A DNA stretch of 22,807 nucleotides from Cognatazoarcus sp050303815 (lineage in GTDB: Bacteria > Pseudomonadota > Gammaproteobacteria > Burkholderiales > Rhodocyclaceae), in assembly GCA_050303815.1 (NCBI GenBank), contig JBNLCM010000203.1:1-22807 (forward strand), read 5' to 3'. Positions 8,761 to 16,063 of this stretch are shown here, one piece after another. The notes beneath the pieces are model-generated. The model was given only the letters and a program-made list of their open reading frames with translations, made no database searches and was not told the DNA's origin. The translations under genes and the position numbers were made by a program. Numbering within the stretch: position 1 is the stretch's first letter; each line of letters starts with the position of its first letter.

Positions 8761-9150
8761 ATGGATGGCAAGGGTTCGGTGGATCCCCACCTCGATCACG
8801 GCATTCAGGTCGCGCTGTTCCGCGGTCTGCTGGCCGTGCTGGACTGCGGGCAGGATGCCACCGAGATGCTGGCGGCCGTTCAGAACTTCGCGACCCGACA
8901 CTTCGAGGCGGAAGAACACCTGATGGAAGGCCACGGCTACCCCGGGCTCGATGCCCATCGGGCCGAACACCAGCGCCTCCTCGGCGAGGTTCGGGGCATG
9001 GGCGCGCTGGGTCCGTCCGACGGCGGACTTCCCGATGCCGTGGCCGCCGTGATGGCGCAGATGCGCGCGCACATCGATACCGTGGACAGGCAGCTGGTCG
9101 ACTACCTGGCCGCCCGGGAGGCGGCCCGGCAGGGCGATCCTAGCGCGTGA
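8761..9150 (+). CDS. Bacteriohemerythrin
   Basis: This is a 129-residue single-domain hemerythrin, the usual size of bacterial stand-alone forms. All expected diiron ligands are visible: His13, His47 and Glu51 in HFEAEEHLM, His66 and His70 in HRAEH, and His104 and Asp109 in HIDTVD. The conserved YP after the first carboxylate motif is also present. Such proteins bind O2 (or NO) reversibly in the cytoplasm and may deliver it to enzymes or sensors. GGAG about 11 bases upstream is a distant ribosome binding site. The stop overlaps the convergent ettA stop by 11 bases. With an HDOD protein and a multiheme cytochrome alongside, an oxygen- or redox-linked role is reasonable but unproven. Confidence 0.93.
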   Translation: MDGKGSVDPHLDHGIQVALFRGLLAVLDCGQDATEMLAAVQNFATRHFEAEEHLMEGHGYPGLDAHRAEHQRLLGEVRGMGALGPSDGGLPDAVAAVMAQMRAHIDTVDRQLVDYLAAREAARQGDPSA

Positions 9151-10804
9151 TCGGCCGGTAGCGAATCCGCCGCGGCTTGGCGGCCTCTTCGCCGAGCCGC
9201 TGTTTCTTGTCTTCCTCGTACTCCTGGTAGTTGCCGGCGAAGAAGGTCCATTGGGAGTCACCCTCGGCCGCCAGGATGTGGGTGCAGATCCGGTCCAGGA
9301 ACCAGCGGTCGTGGCTGACGATCAGGGCGCAGCCTGCGAACTCCAGCAGCGCATCCTCGAGCGCGCGCAGGGTCTCCACGTCGAGATCGTTCGAGGGTTC
9401 GTCGAGCAGCAGCACATTGCCACCCGAGATGAGCGTCTTGGCCAGGTGGAGGCGGCCACGCTCGCCACCCGACAGGTTGCCGACGATCTTCTGCTGGTCG
9501 CCGCCCTTGAAGTTGAAGCGCCCGATATAGGCGCGGCTGGGCATTTCGAAGCGGCCCACGGTCAGTACGTCGGCGCCGTCGGCAATGGCTTCGAAGACCG
9601 TCTTGCCATTGTCGAGGCCCTCGCGTGACTGGTCGACCGCCGCAATCTGCACCGTTGGGCCGATGTCGATCGTGCCGGCGTCCGGTTGCTCCTTGCCCTG
9701 GATCATCCGGAACAGCGTGGACTTGCCGGCTCCGTTAGGGCCGATGATGCCGACGATGGCGCCTGGCGGCACACTGAAACTGAGGGTGTCCATCAGCAGC
9801 TTGTCGCCGAAGGCCTTGGTGACGCCATTGAACTCGATCACCTTGTCGCCGAGTCGCTCGCCAGGCGGAATGAAGATCTCCTGGGTTTCGTTGCGACGCT
9901 GGTACTCGACGCTGGACATCTCCTCGTAGCGGGCCAGGCGTGCCTTGCTCTTGGCCTGGCGCGCCTTGGGGTTCGACCGGACCCAGTCGAGCTCCTGCTT
10001 CATCGCCTTGACGTGGGCGGCCTCCTGCTTCTGCTCCTGCTCGAGCCGCTGGCCCTTCTGTTCCAGCCAGGACGAATAGTTGCCTTTCCAGGGAATGCCG
10101 TGGCCGCGGTCGAGTTCGAGGATCCATTCCGCGGCGTTGTCGAGGAAGTAGCGATCATGGGTCACCGCGACAACGGTGCCGGGGAAACGGACCAGGAACT
10201 GCTCAAGCCAGTCGACCGACTCGGCATCCAGGTGGTTCGTCGGCTCGTCCAGGAGCAGCATGTCGGGGCGGGAAAGGAGCAGCTTGCACAAGGCCACCCG
10301 CCGCTTTTCGCCGCCCGACAGATTGCCGATGACGGCGTCCCACGGCGGCAGACGCAAGGCGTCGGCCGCGATCTCCATCTGGTTTTCCAGATCGGACCCG
10401 GCGGCGGCCAGCACAGCCTCGTAGCGGGCCTGGTCTTCCGCCAGCTTGTCGAAGTCGGCGTCAGGTTCGGCGTAGGCGGCGTAGATCTCCTCGAGCTTGT
10501 TGCGTGCCTCGACGATTTCGCCAAGGCCGGCTTCGACCTCCTGCCGGACGGTGTTGGCGGCGTCGAGCTGGGGCTCCTGGGCCAGGTAGCCGATCGAGAT
10601 GCCCGGCTGGTGCTGGACTTCGCCATCGAATTCCGTGTCGGCCCTGGCCATGATGCGGAGCACCGTGGATTTGCCGGCGCCATTGAGACCGAGCAGGCCG
10701 ATCTTGGCGCCCGGGAAGAAAGAGAGGGAGATATCCTTGATGATCTGCCGCTTGGGCGGCACGACCTTGCTCACTCGGAGCATCGACATTACGTATTGGG
10801 CCAT
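9140..10804 (-). CDS. ettA: Energy-dependent translational throttle protein EttA (ABC-F)
   Basis: EttA binds the ribosomal E site and gates the start of elongation according to the ATP/ADP ratio. This 554-residue protein matches E. coli EttA (555) almost exactly in length. It has two ABC domains and no membrane segments. Walker A motifs lie at residues 39-47 (GLNGAGKST) and 355-363 (GPNGAGKST), and signatures at LSGGEKRRV (162-170) and LSGGERGRL. The catalytic glutamates Glu187 and Glu469 sit in DEPTN and DEPSN. A basic and acidic helical linker (about 245-310, QEQKQEAAHVKAMKQELDW) is the interdomain motif that contacts tRNA. The gene appears to stand alone. Confidence 0.95.
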   Translation of the reverse strand: MAQYVMSMLRVSKVVPPKRQIIKDISLSFFPGAKIGLLGLNGAGKSTVLRIMARADTEFDGEVQHQPGISIGYLAQEPQLDAANTVRQEVEAGLGEIVEARNKLEEIYAAYAEPDADFDKLAEDQARYEAVLAAAGSDLENQMEIAADALRLPPWDAVIGNLSGGEKRRVALCKLLLSRPDMLLLDEPTNHLDAESVDWLEQFLVRFPGTVVAVTHDRYFLDNAAEWILELDRGHGIPWKGNYSSWLEQKGQRLEQEQKQEAAHVKAMKQELDWVRSNPKARQAKSKARLARYEEMSSVEYQRRNETQEIFIPPGERLGDKVIEFNGVTKAFGDKLLMDTLSFSVPPGAIVGIIGPNGAGKSTLFRMIQGKEQPDAGTIDIGPTVQIAAVDQSREGLDNGKTVFEAIADGADVLTVGRFEMPSRAYIGRFNFKGGDQQKIVGNLSGGERGRLHLAKTLISGGNVLLLDEPSNDLDVETLRALEDALLEFAGCALIVSHDRWFLDRICTHILAAEGDSQWTFFAGNYQEYEEDKKQRLGEEAAKPRRIRYRPITR

Positions 10805-10878
10805 GGCTTGCGTGTGCTTGTGATCAGGCAGGCCGCAAGCTTACCCGAGGTCGGCCCGGCGTGCGGGCCGTCTGGCGC

Positions 10879-11514
10879 TCAGGCTGCCAGCGGCGGGATG
10901 GCCTCGCTGAGATCGACGGGCCGGTGAAGCAGCACCGCGGGCGCGCCGACGCGGCTGCAGATTCGTTCTTCGCCGATCTGCCGGAAGCCGAATCGCTGGA
11001 TGTAGAAGCGGGCGTGGCGCGGATTGACCTCGATCACCAGGTCGGTGATCGGGGGTTGGTTGGTCAGGAAGCCCACGGCCTCGTTGAACAGCGCCACGAG
11101 CATCGTGGCCGGGGGGCAGGGCGCATCGATCGCGAGGCGCGTCACCTCGGCGAGGCGCCGGCTGCCGCCTCTGAGGCGATCAATCTCGCGCCGGTAATGG
11201 GTGTCCGCCTGAAGGCCGGCAAAAGAGTCGAGGCCGAGGCGAAGCGTGGCCCACAGGTCGGCACCCTTGCGCGCAAGGACCGTGACACCGGGCAGTCGTG
11301 TGCCCGTGCCGCCAACGCCGACGCCAAGGCCTCGCTGCTGGTAGCGTCGGTTGGCCAGCGACTGGGCCGCCGCGAGGTGCCCCGCCCGGACTTCGAAGCG
11401 CAGCCCGCACAGGGGGTCCTGCCGCAGGGTCGGGTCGTGTTCGAAGCCGAACGGACACGTCGGGCGTTGCGATCCCGCAATCCGCAGGGAGGGTAAGGCC
11501 AGTGCTGGCGTCAT
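10879..11514 (-). CDS. FeeM-like N-acyl amino acid synthase
   Basis: The product resembles the FeeM family, GNAT-related enzymes that join an acyl chain from acyl-ACP to an amino acid (N-acyl tyrosines in FeeM itself). Family features visible are YRREIDRLR (about residues 107-115), the EVTRLAI segment (about 123-129), and the diagnostic VNPRHARFYIQRFGF (about 163-177). The chosen ATG at 11514 has GGGAG with an 8-base spacer. An alternative GTG/ATG pair at 11550/11547 overlaps the bactofilin stop and would add 12 residues. Either way the two genes should be co-transcribed from the sigma-54 promoter before the bactofilin gene. The true amino acid and acyl substrates are unknown; a general GNAT acyltransferase is the fallback call. 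Confidence 0.72.
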   Translation of the reverse strand: MTPALALPSLRIAGSQRPTCPFGFEHDPTLRQDPLCGLRFEVRAGHLAAAQSLANRRYQQRGLGVGVGGTGTRLPGVTVLARKGADLWATLRLGLDSFAGLQADTHYRREIDRLRGGSRRLAEVTRLAIDAPCPPATMLVALFNEAVGFLTNQPPITDLVIEVNPRHARFYIQRFGFRQIGEERICSRVGAPAVLLHRPVDLSEAIPPLAA

Positions 11515-11546
11515 CGGGTGCGCTCCCTGCGAGGCGGGTAGTGTCA

Positions 11547-12143
11547 TCACGCCTTGGTGGCGACCAGGGGCTTGACGGTAGCCGACTTGGCTGCGTCCTC
11601 CGAGTTCATCGACTGCACGTCACCGCTGACGATGCCGCCTTCCTCGATCAGGATCTTGCCGTAGCGGATCACGCCGCTGACCTTGCCGGTGGCGTGGATG
11701 ATCAATTGCTTTCGCGCCGTCAGTTCTCCGTCGAAGTGGCCATGGACCTCGGCCACGTCGATGCAGACCTTGCCGGAGAAGGAACCCTTGTCGGCGATCC
11801 GAATCACGCGGCTGTCCATGGTGGCCTCGACACGTCCCTCGACGACGAGCGTGTCGCAGTCCAGAATCTCGGCGCCCTTCAGCTTGACGTCGGGGCCGAC
11901 GATCAGCTGGCTGCCCATGGTTTCGGTGTCGATGGCGCTGCTGTCGGTGGCATGCATGGCGGTGGTCTCGGTGTTCTGGGGGGCGTCCGGCGTGTCGTTG
12001 GAGAGGCTGCTGGCGGTCTGGCTCGCCGAGGCGCTCGACAGGCTCGACGGGCCGCGATTGGCCAGATTGTTCGGGTACGTCGGGCGACGCTCCGGCACGG
12101 TCGTGCCGGTGGGCTTCGCGAAAAGATTCTGCTTGTTGAACAT
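11547..12143 (-). CDS. Bactofilin (polymer-forming cytoskeletal protein)
   Basis: Bactofilins assemble into non-polar filaments through a right-handed beta helix and scaffold cell-wall or envelope machinery. In this 198-residue protein the helix spans about residues 77-178, from GSQLIVGPDVKLKGAEI through VEGRVEATM, GSFSGKVCIDVAEVHGHFDGEL and ATGKVSGVIRYGKILIEEGG to SGDV, showing the regular six-residue hydrophobic repeat. An unusually long disordered Ser/Thr/Asn-rich head (about 75 residues) precedes it, with a short tail after. The start at 12143 is set by AGGAAGG just upstream; a longer reading from 12218 would run into the sigma-54 promoter region. It leads an operon with the FeeM-like gene, and its own promoter region carries GlrR-type boxes. 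Confidence 0.9.
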   Translation of the reverse strand: MFNKQNLFAKPTGTTVPERRPTYPNNLANRGPSSLSSASASQTASSLSNDTPDAPQNTETTAMHATDSSAIDTETMGSQLIVGPDVKLKGAEILDCDTLVVEGRVEATMDSRVIRIADKGSFSGKVCIDVAEVHGHFDGELTARKQLIIHATGKVSGVIRYGKILIEEGGIVSGDVQSMNSEDAAKSATVKPLVATKA

Positions 12144-12198
12144 GAGCCTTCCTCTTGCTGTGAGATGAATGCGGTCGCGGACGCCGCTGGCCGATGAT

Positions 12199-12215
12199 GG
12201 CAATTGGCGTGCCAG
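12199..12215 (-). promoter_or_regulatory. Sigma-54 promoter of the bactofilin/FeeM operon
   Basis: On the minus strand the sequence reads CTGGCACGCCAATTGCC. The consensus is TGGCACG-N4-TTGCW, so the -24 element is perfect and the -12 element deviates only in its last base, with the invariant GG and GC correctly spaced. The predicted start of transcription (about 12188) gives a leader of about 45 bases to the bactofilin ATG. Confidence 0.85.
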
Positions 12216-12233
12216 CAAGGGAATATTTCACAG

Positions 12234-12246
12234 AATCAATCGTTTG
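12234..12246 (+). promoter_or_regulatory. IHF binding site upstream of the bactofilin promoter
   Basis: AATCAATCGTTTG matches the IHF consensus WATCARNNNNTTR at every defined position. It lies 34-46 bases upstream of the -12 C, the usual place for a bend that brings an upstream sigma-54 activator to the polymerase. Confidence 0.7.
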
Positions 12247-12290
12247 TCGCGTCGATCGGATTGGCTCATGCGAGCCGGGTTGCTGGAAAC

Positions 12291-12308
12291 TGTCGCTCCC
12301 CGGCGACA
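12291..12308. promoter_or_regulatory. GlrR box, proximal to the bactofilin promoter
   Basis: TGTC-N10-GACA, the palindrome known for GlrR at enterobacterial glmY and glmZ, matches exactly; the longer form TGTCG-N8-CGACA also fits. It lies 91-108 bases upstream of the -12 C. Confidence 0.75.
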
Positions 12309-12359
12309 CCAGGCAGGCGTGATCCGGCCGAGACCCAGTCCTGGCGCGGCGATGGCGGG

Positions 12360-12377
12360 TGTCGGGTAATGGCGACA
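12360..12377. promoter_or_regulatory. GlrR box, distal to the bactofilin promoter and near glrK
   Basis: This is a second exact TGTCG-N8-CGACA site, 69 bases centre to centre from the first. It is 160-177 bases upstream of the bactofilin -12 C and 104 bases before the glrK start, so it could also affect glrK transcription. Confidence 0.72.
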
Positions 12378-12481
12378 GGTGGACACTTCGGGAACGTTGC
12401 ATTTACTTACCTCGCACGCTCGACCGATTCCCTACACTCGGCGGCAACAATCCGACCCTTCCCCCGCCCATTCCGGTCCGG

Positions 12482-13894
12482 ATGCGCAGTCCGTCCTTCC
12501 GCCAATATCTCCTCCTCGCCTTCCTGCTCATCGTTGCGGTCCTGACCGCGGCCGCGATGCAGGGCCTGTCCGTTCTCGAGGATTTCGCCAGCCGTAGCAG
12601 GGGCGCGGCGTCGGATGCGCTGCGCTTGTCGCGCGTGGTCCAGTTGCTCGGAGAGCGGGCCGTGGACATGACGCGCAGCGCACGCCAGTTCCAGGTTCTT
12701 GGCGAGCCGGCGCTCCTTGAGCGTTTTTCGGCGAGCCGGGGGGAGGCCGTCGAAGCGATTGCCGGCCTCGATGCCCTGGGCATGACGGACCGGGCGAAGC
12801 TGACGGAACTGCTTGCCCGGTGGCGGCATAGTGCGGAGCGGATAGAGGGGCTGTTGCGGGGTGGGTCGGATGCGGACGCCCTCGGTGACGAGCTGAACCA
12901 GCTGGCCGCGCTTGGCGGGCTGGTCTCGGGCGCCGCGCGGGAGACCATCGAGCGACACAACCAGTTGCTTTTCGATGCGCTGGACGCCAACCGGGCGCGC
13001 CTCGCGACCCATGTTTTTGCCGCCGTCTGCATCAGCATCCTGCTGGCCCTCGCCTTCGGCACCTGGCTGGTCCGGTCGTTGGGTCGGCTCGAGAAGGCCA
13101 TCGAGGCGCTTGGCGACGGCTATTCCGATCAGCCGGTCGTCGTCAGCGGGCCGCATGATCTCCGTCAGGTGGGCGCGCGCCTGGAGTGGCTGCGTGAGCG
13201 GCTCAACGAGCTGGAGGCCGATCGCTCGCGGGTGCTGCGGCATGTCTCCCACGAACTGAAAACCCCATTGGCGGCCATGCGGGAGGGCGTTTCGCTGCTC
13301 GACGACCGGATCCTCGGCCCGCTGGTGGCCCCTCAGCGCGAGGTCGTCGGCATCCTGAAGCACAACTGCGCCACCCTGCAGACCCGGATCGAGGCCTTGC
13401 TGGGGGTCAACGCCGCGGCGTTCGACGCCCGGCGGCTGAGCCTGAGTCGGATCGAGCCCATGGCGCTGCTGCGGCAGGTGGCGGTCGATCAGGCCCTCCA
13501 GATCCAGCAGCGGCGCCTCGAGGTGTCGGTGGAAGGCGCTGCCGACCCCATCGAGGCGGACGGCGAGAAGCTCTCGCTGGTCCTCGCCAACCTGCTGGCC
13601 AATGCCATCGCCTTCAGTCCCGAGGGCTCGCTGATCCGCCTGATCGCCAAGCGCAAGGGGAAACGCCTGATGCTGGACTGCATCGACGAAGGGCCGGGGA
13701 TTGCTCCCGAGGACGCGCAGCGCATCTTCGATCCATTCTTCCGGGGCAGTCTCCAGCCGGAAGGGCGGGAAAACGGGACGGGCATCGGCCTGTCCATCGT
13801 CCGTGAATATGCCAAGGCGCATGGTGGGAGTGTCGTGCTCGTGCCGGCGGCCCTGGGGTGTCATTTCCGAGTTGAACTACCTTATGACCGTTGA
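12482..13894 (+). CDS. glrK: Sensor histidine kinase GlrK (QseE)
   Basis: GlrK is the membrane kinase of the GlrK/GlrR envelope-responsive system. From the chosen ATG the protein has 470 residues, close to the E. coli length (475). It has membrane segments at about residues 9-28 and 178-198, a helical periplasmic sensor between them, and a HAMP-like linker (about 200-248). The phosphoacceptor His257 sits in VSHELKTPL. The ATPase domain has an N box (LANLLANAIAFSP), G1 (DEGPGI), an F box (IFDPFF) and G2 (GTGIGLSI). Starting at an upstream in-frame codon (12359) would place 41 residues without membrane character before the first membrane segment. The gene overlaps the lipoprotein gene by 11 bases. 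Identity as GlrK rests on gene order and the GlrR partner as well as the kinase features. Confidence 0.88.
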   Translation: MRSPSFRQYLLLAFLLIVAVLTAAAMQGLSVLEDFASRSRGAASDALRLSRVVQLLGERAVDMTRSARQFQVLGEPALLERFSASRGEAVEAIAGLDALGMTDRAKLTELLARWRHSAERIEGLLRGGSDADALGDELNQLAALGGLVSGAARETIERHNQLLFDALDANRARLATHVFAAVCISILLALAFGTWLVRSLGRLEKAIEALGDGYSDQPVVVSGPHDLRQVGARLEWLRERLNELEADRSRVLRHVSHELKTPLAAMREGVSLLDDRILGPLVAPQREVVGILKHNCATLQTRIEALLGVNAAAFDARRLSLSRIEPMALLRQVAVDQALQIQQRRLEVSVEGAADPIEADGEKLSLVLANLLANAIAFSPEGSLIRLIAKRKGKRLMLDCIDEGPGIAPEDAQRIFDPFFRGSLQPEGRENGTGIGLSIVREYAKAHGGSVVLVPAALGCHFRVELPYDR

Positions 13895-14471
13895 CCGTGC
13901 GATAGGGCTCGTCGCGTTGGCCTTCGCGCTAGGCGGGTGTGCGCTGGAACGCACCGCGCCGCCGCCAGGGGTCGAGCCGGACCCACCCGTGATTGTCGAG
14001 CAGGCGACGCCGGTGCTCGCCGCCGACGTGAATCTGCGGGCGATCCTTGCCTTCTATCGAAAGTCCCGTGGCATGTCGCGGGCCGAGCTGATCGCCGAGC
14101 GCAAGGCGCTCGAGGGTGGCGAGGGCCGGGCGCTCGACGAGTTGCGCCTGGCCATGCTGCTGGGGCACGAGCGGAGCGACCTGGTGAGGGCGCTGGGGCT
14201 TCTCGACGGGATTGCGCGCTCGGACAGCCCGCAGGCGCTCGCGCTGCAGCCGCTGGCCCGGTTGCTCTCCGATCAGTACGCCGAACGGCTCAAGCTGGAG
14301 ACCCAGGTGGATCGCCTCGGCGCGAATATCCGCGATGCCGAGAAGCGGGCGGCCGCCGCGTCGGCACAGGCACGGGAACTGCAAGACAAGATCGACGCGC
14401 TCGCTGAAATCGAGCGCAATCTGCCGGGGCGGCCTGCGCCCCCTGTGCCGACCGGAGGACCCCCGCGATGA
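13884..14471 (+). CDS. QseG-like lipoprotein between glrK and glrR
   Basis: This 195-residue protein has a lipoprotein signal with lipobox LGGC (Cys19), a Pro-rich stretch, a helical middle and a C-terminal coiled coil (about residues 133-175, LKLETQVDRLGANIRDAEKRAAA). In Enterobacteriaceae the same position holds QseG, an outer-membrane lipoprotein that interacts with the QseE/GlrK kinase. Position, lipobox and helical content support functional equivalence, but I see no clear sequence identity. Its ATG lies within the end of glrK and its stop overlaps the glrR start (ATGA), so the three genes are translationally coupled. Confidence 0.78.
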   Translation: MTVDRAIGLVALAFALGGCALERTAPPPGVEPDPPVIVEQATPVLAADVNLRAILAFYRKSRGMSRAELIAERKALEGGEGRALDELRLAMLLGHERSDLVRALGLLDGIARSDSPQALALQPLARLLSDQYAERLKLETQVDRLGANIRDAEKRAAAASAQARELQDKIDALAEIERNLPGRPAPPVPTGGPPR

Positions 14472-15865
14472 ATGCCGCCGAAGCCGTGCGATCGGGCGCC
14501 CACGTACTGGTCGTTGACGACGACCCCGACCTGCTGCGCCTGCTCACCATGCGTCTCACGGCCAGTGGCTATCAGGTCACGACAGCGGCGAGTGCCGCCG
14601 CCGCCGAGGCTCAGCTGGCCAATGTGCGGCCCGACGTGGTGGTAAGCGACGTGCGCCTGCCGGACCGGGACGGACTGGCGCTGTTCGGCGACATCCGGCG
14701 TCATCATCCCTCGCTGCCCGTCATCATGTTGACCGCCCACGGAACGATCCCCGACGCGGTGGAGGCGATCGGCAAGGGCGTCTTTGCCTATCTGACGAAG
14801 CCCTTCGACAGCCAGGTGCTGCGGGAGAAGATCGAGCATGCCTTGTCGCTCGCGCCGCGGGTCGAGGAGCCGCGGGGTGGTGACGAGCGATGGCGGGCCG
14901 AGATCGTCAGCCGCAGCAACGAGATGCGGGAGCTCCTGGCCGAGGCCCACATGGTCGCCGCGTCCGACGCCAGCATCCTGATCCGGGGCGACAGCGGTAC
15001 CGGCAAGGAGCTGCTGGCACGCGCGATTCACCGCGCGAGTCCGCGGGCCGGACAGCCCTTCGTGGCGATCAACTGCGGCGCGATTCCCGAGCAACTGCTG
15101 GAATCCGAATTGTTCGGTCACGTCAAGGGCGCATTCACCGGCGCGTCAAGCAATCGCGACGGACTGTTCCTGGCGGCCAACGGGGGCAGCCTGTTCCTGG
15201 ACGAGATTGGCGATATGCCCTTGCCCCTGCAGGTCAAGCTGTTGCGCGTCCTGCAGGAGCGCGCGGTTCGCCCGGTGGGGGCGACCCAGGCGCGTGCGAT
15301 CGACGTACGGATCCTGTCCGCCACGCACCGCGACCTGGATGCCGCCATGAGCGAAGGGCAGTTTCGCGAGGACCTCTATTACCGCCTGAACGTGGTCAGC
15401 CTGCACCTCCCGCCCCTCGCCGCACGACGGGAGGACATTCCCTTGCTGGCCTCCCACTTCCTCTCGCACCTGGCGAACAAGTACGGCAAGGACGTCAATG
15501 GCTTCGCACCGGACGCCCTGGACGCGCTGTTTGGCGCGCCGTGGCCCGGCAATGTGCGCCAGCTCTACAACGTGGTGGAGCAGGTCTGCGCCCTGGCGAC
15601 ATCGCCGTTGATCCCGCGCTCTCTCGTGGACCGGGCATTGCGCGTCCGGCGCATGGACGAGTTGTCCTACGCCGAGGCGAAGGCCCGCTTCGAGCGGGAT
15701 TACCTGATCCAGCTCCTCAAGCTGACCGACGGCAATGTGTCCGACGCTGCCCGCCTGGCGCAGCGCAACCGCACCGAGTTCTACCGGCTCCTGCAGCGCT
15801 ACGACCTTGTACCGGCGATGTTTCGCAGCGGGACCGAGGCTGTCGGTCTCGGGCGACACGGATAA
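14468..15865 (+). CDS. glrR: Sigma-54 response regulator GlrR (QseF)
   Basis: GlrR is the DNA-binding, sigma-54-activating partner of GlrK. The 465-residue protein has a receiver domain (about residues 12-125) with acidic pocket Asp17/Asp18, phosphoacceptor Asp61 and the conserved Lys in LTKPF. A sigma-54 AAA+ domain follows, with Walker A GDSGTGKE, the GAFTGA loop that contacts sigma-54, Walker B in LFLDEIGDMP and the sensor region WPGNVRQLYN. A C-terminal Fis-type helix-turn-helix is at NVSDAARLAQRNRTEFYRLL. GGAGG 8 bases upstream marks the start. A GlrR-type box lies inside the last codons. Four such boxes flank this operon, strongly suggesting local targets. Confidence 0.93.
   Translation: MNAAEAVRSGAHVLVVDDDPDLLRLLTMRLTASGYQVTTAASAAAAEAQLANVRPDVVVSDVRLPDRDGLALFGDIRRHHPSLPVIMLTAHGTIPDAVEAIGKGVFAYLTKPFDSQVLREKIEHALSLAPRVEEPRGGDERWRAEIVSRSNEMRELLAEAHMVAASDASILIRGDSGTGKELLARAIHRASPRAGQPFVAINCGAIPEQLLESELFGHVKGAFTGASSNRDGLFLAANGGSLFLDEIGDMPLPLQVKLLRVLQERAVRPVGATQARAIDVRILSATHRDLDAAMSEGQFREDLYYRLNVVSLHLPPLAARREDIPLLASHFLSHLANKYGKDVNGFAPDALDALFGAPWPGNVRQLYNVVEQVCALATSPLIPRSLVDRALRVRRMDELSYAEAKARFERDYLIQLLKLTDGNVSDAARLAQRNRTEFYRLLQRYDLVPAMFRSGTEAVGLGRHG
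15841..15858. promoter_or_regulatory. GlrR box, distal to the BON gene promoter
   Basis: This is an exact TGTCG-N8-CGACA site overlapping the 3' end of glrR. It lies 156-173 bases upstream of the BON promoter -12 C, 66 bases centre to centre from the proximal box. Confidence 0.72.
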
Positions 15866-15906
15866 GTCCAGACAAAACAATCCTTTGGGGGCCGCTCCGT
15901 GCAAGC

Positions 15907-15924
15907 TGTCGGGCGTGCCCGACA
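15907..15924. promoter_or_regulatory. GlrR box, proximal to the BON gene promoter
   Basis: The site is exact, and the palindrome extends further inwards (TGTCGGGC with GCCCGACA), the most symmetrical of the four. It lies 90-107 bases upstream of the -12 C. Confidence 0.78.
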
Positions 15925-15967
15925 GAGGGCCGCCTCTCGCTTCCGGGCAGCGCTCCGGAATGTGGTT

Positions 15968-15980
15968 CAAGTTGCTGATT
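15968..15980 (-). promoter_or_regulatory. IHF binding site upstream of the BON gene promoter
   Basis: On the minus strand AATCAGCAACTTG matches WATCARNNNNTTR at every defined position. It lies 34-46 bases upstream of the -12 C, the same spacing and the same orientation relative to transcription as at the bactofilin promoter. Confidence 0.7.
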
Positions 15981-15998
15981 ACAGATCAATATCACAGG

Positions 15999-16015
15999 CT
16001 GGCACGATGCTCGCA
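15999..16015 (+). promoter_or_regulatory. Sigma-54 promoter of the BON gene
   Basis: CTGGCACGATGCTCGCA has a perfect -24 element and a -12 element TCGCA in place of TTGCA, with GG and GC at the required spacing. The predicted transcription start (about 16026) leaves a leader of about 38 bases with a strong ribosome binding site. Confidence 0.82.
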
Positions 16016-16063
16016 TGGGGCCCCTTGAGCGGGGGAAAGTACACCGCGCTGAAGGAGACTCAT

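Larger units (their letters stand above)
12144..12481. other. Divergent regulatory region between bactofilin and glrK
   Basis: This 338-base gap holds no gene. It contains, from left to right, a sigma-54 promoter pointing left, an IHF site and two GlrR-type boxes, each listed separately. No convincing promoter for glrK was recognised in the right-hand 100 bases. Confidence 0.8.

Noticed and set aside
10852..10870. A 7-bp hairpin after the FeeM-like gene as a terminator
   Set aside because: No T run follows on either strand, and short GC palindromes are frequent in this DNA.
12391..12416. GGAAC-N16-TCGCA resembling a sigma-E promoter before glrK
   Set aside because: The -35 lacks the TT and the -10 is weak; not enough to list as a promoter.
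12407..13864. A 485-codon antisense frame over glrK
   Set aside because: It is a shadow of the kinase gene; the translation is low in recognisable structure.
15866..16063. A GlmY/GlmZ-like small RNA gene driven by the sigma-54 promoter
   Set aside because: The predicted transcript starts near 16026 and leads straight into the BON gene with a strong ribosome binding site; no separate terminator lies before the gene.
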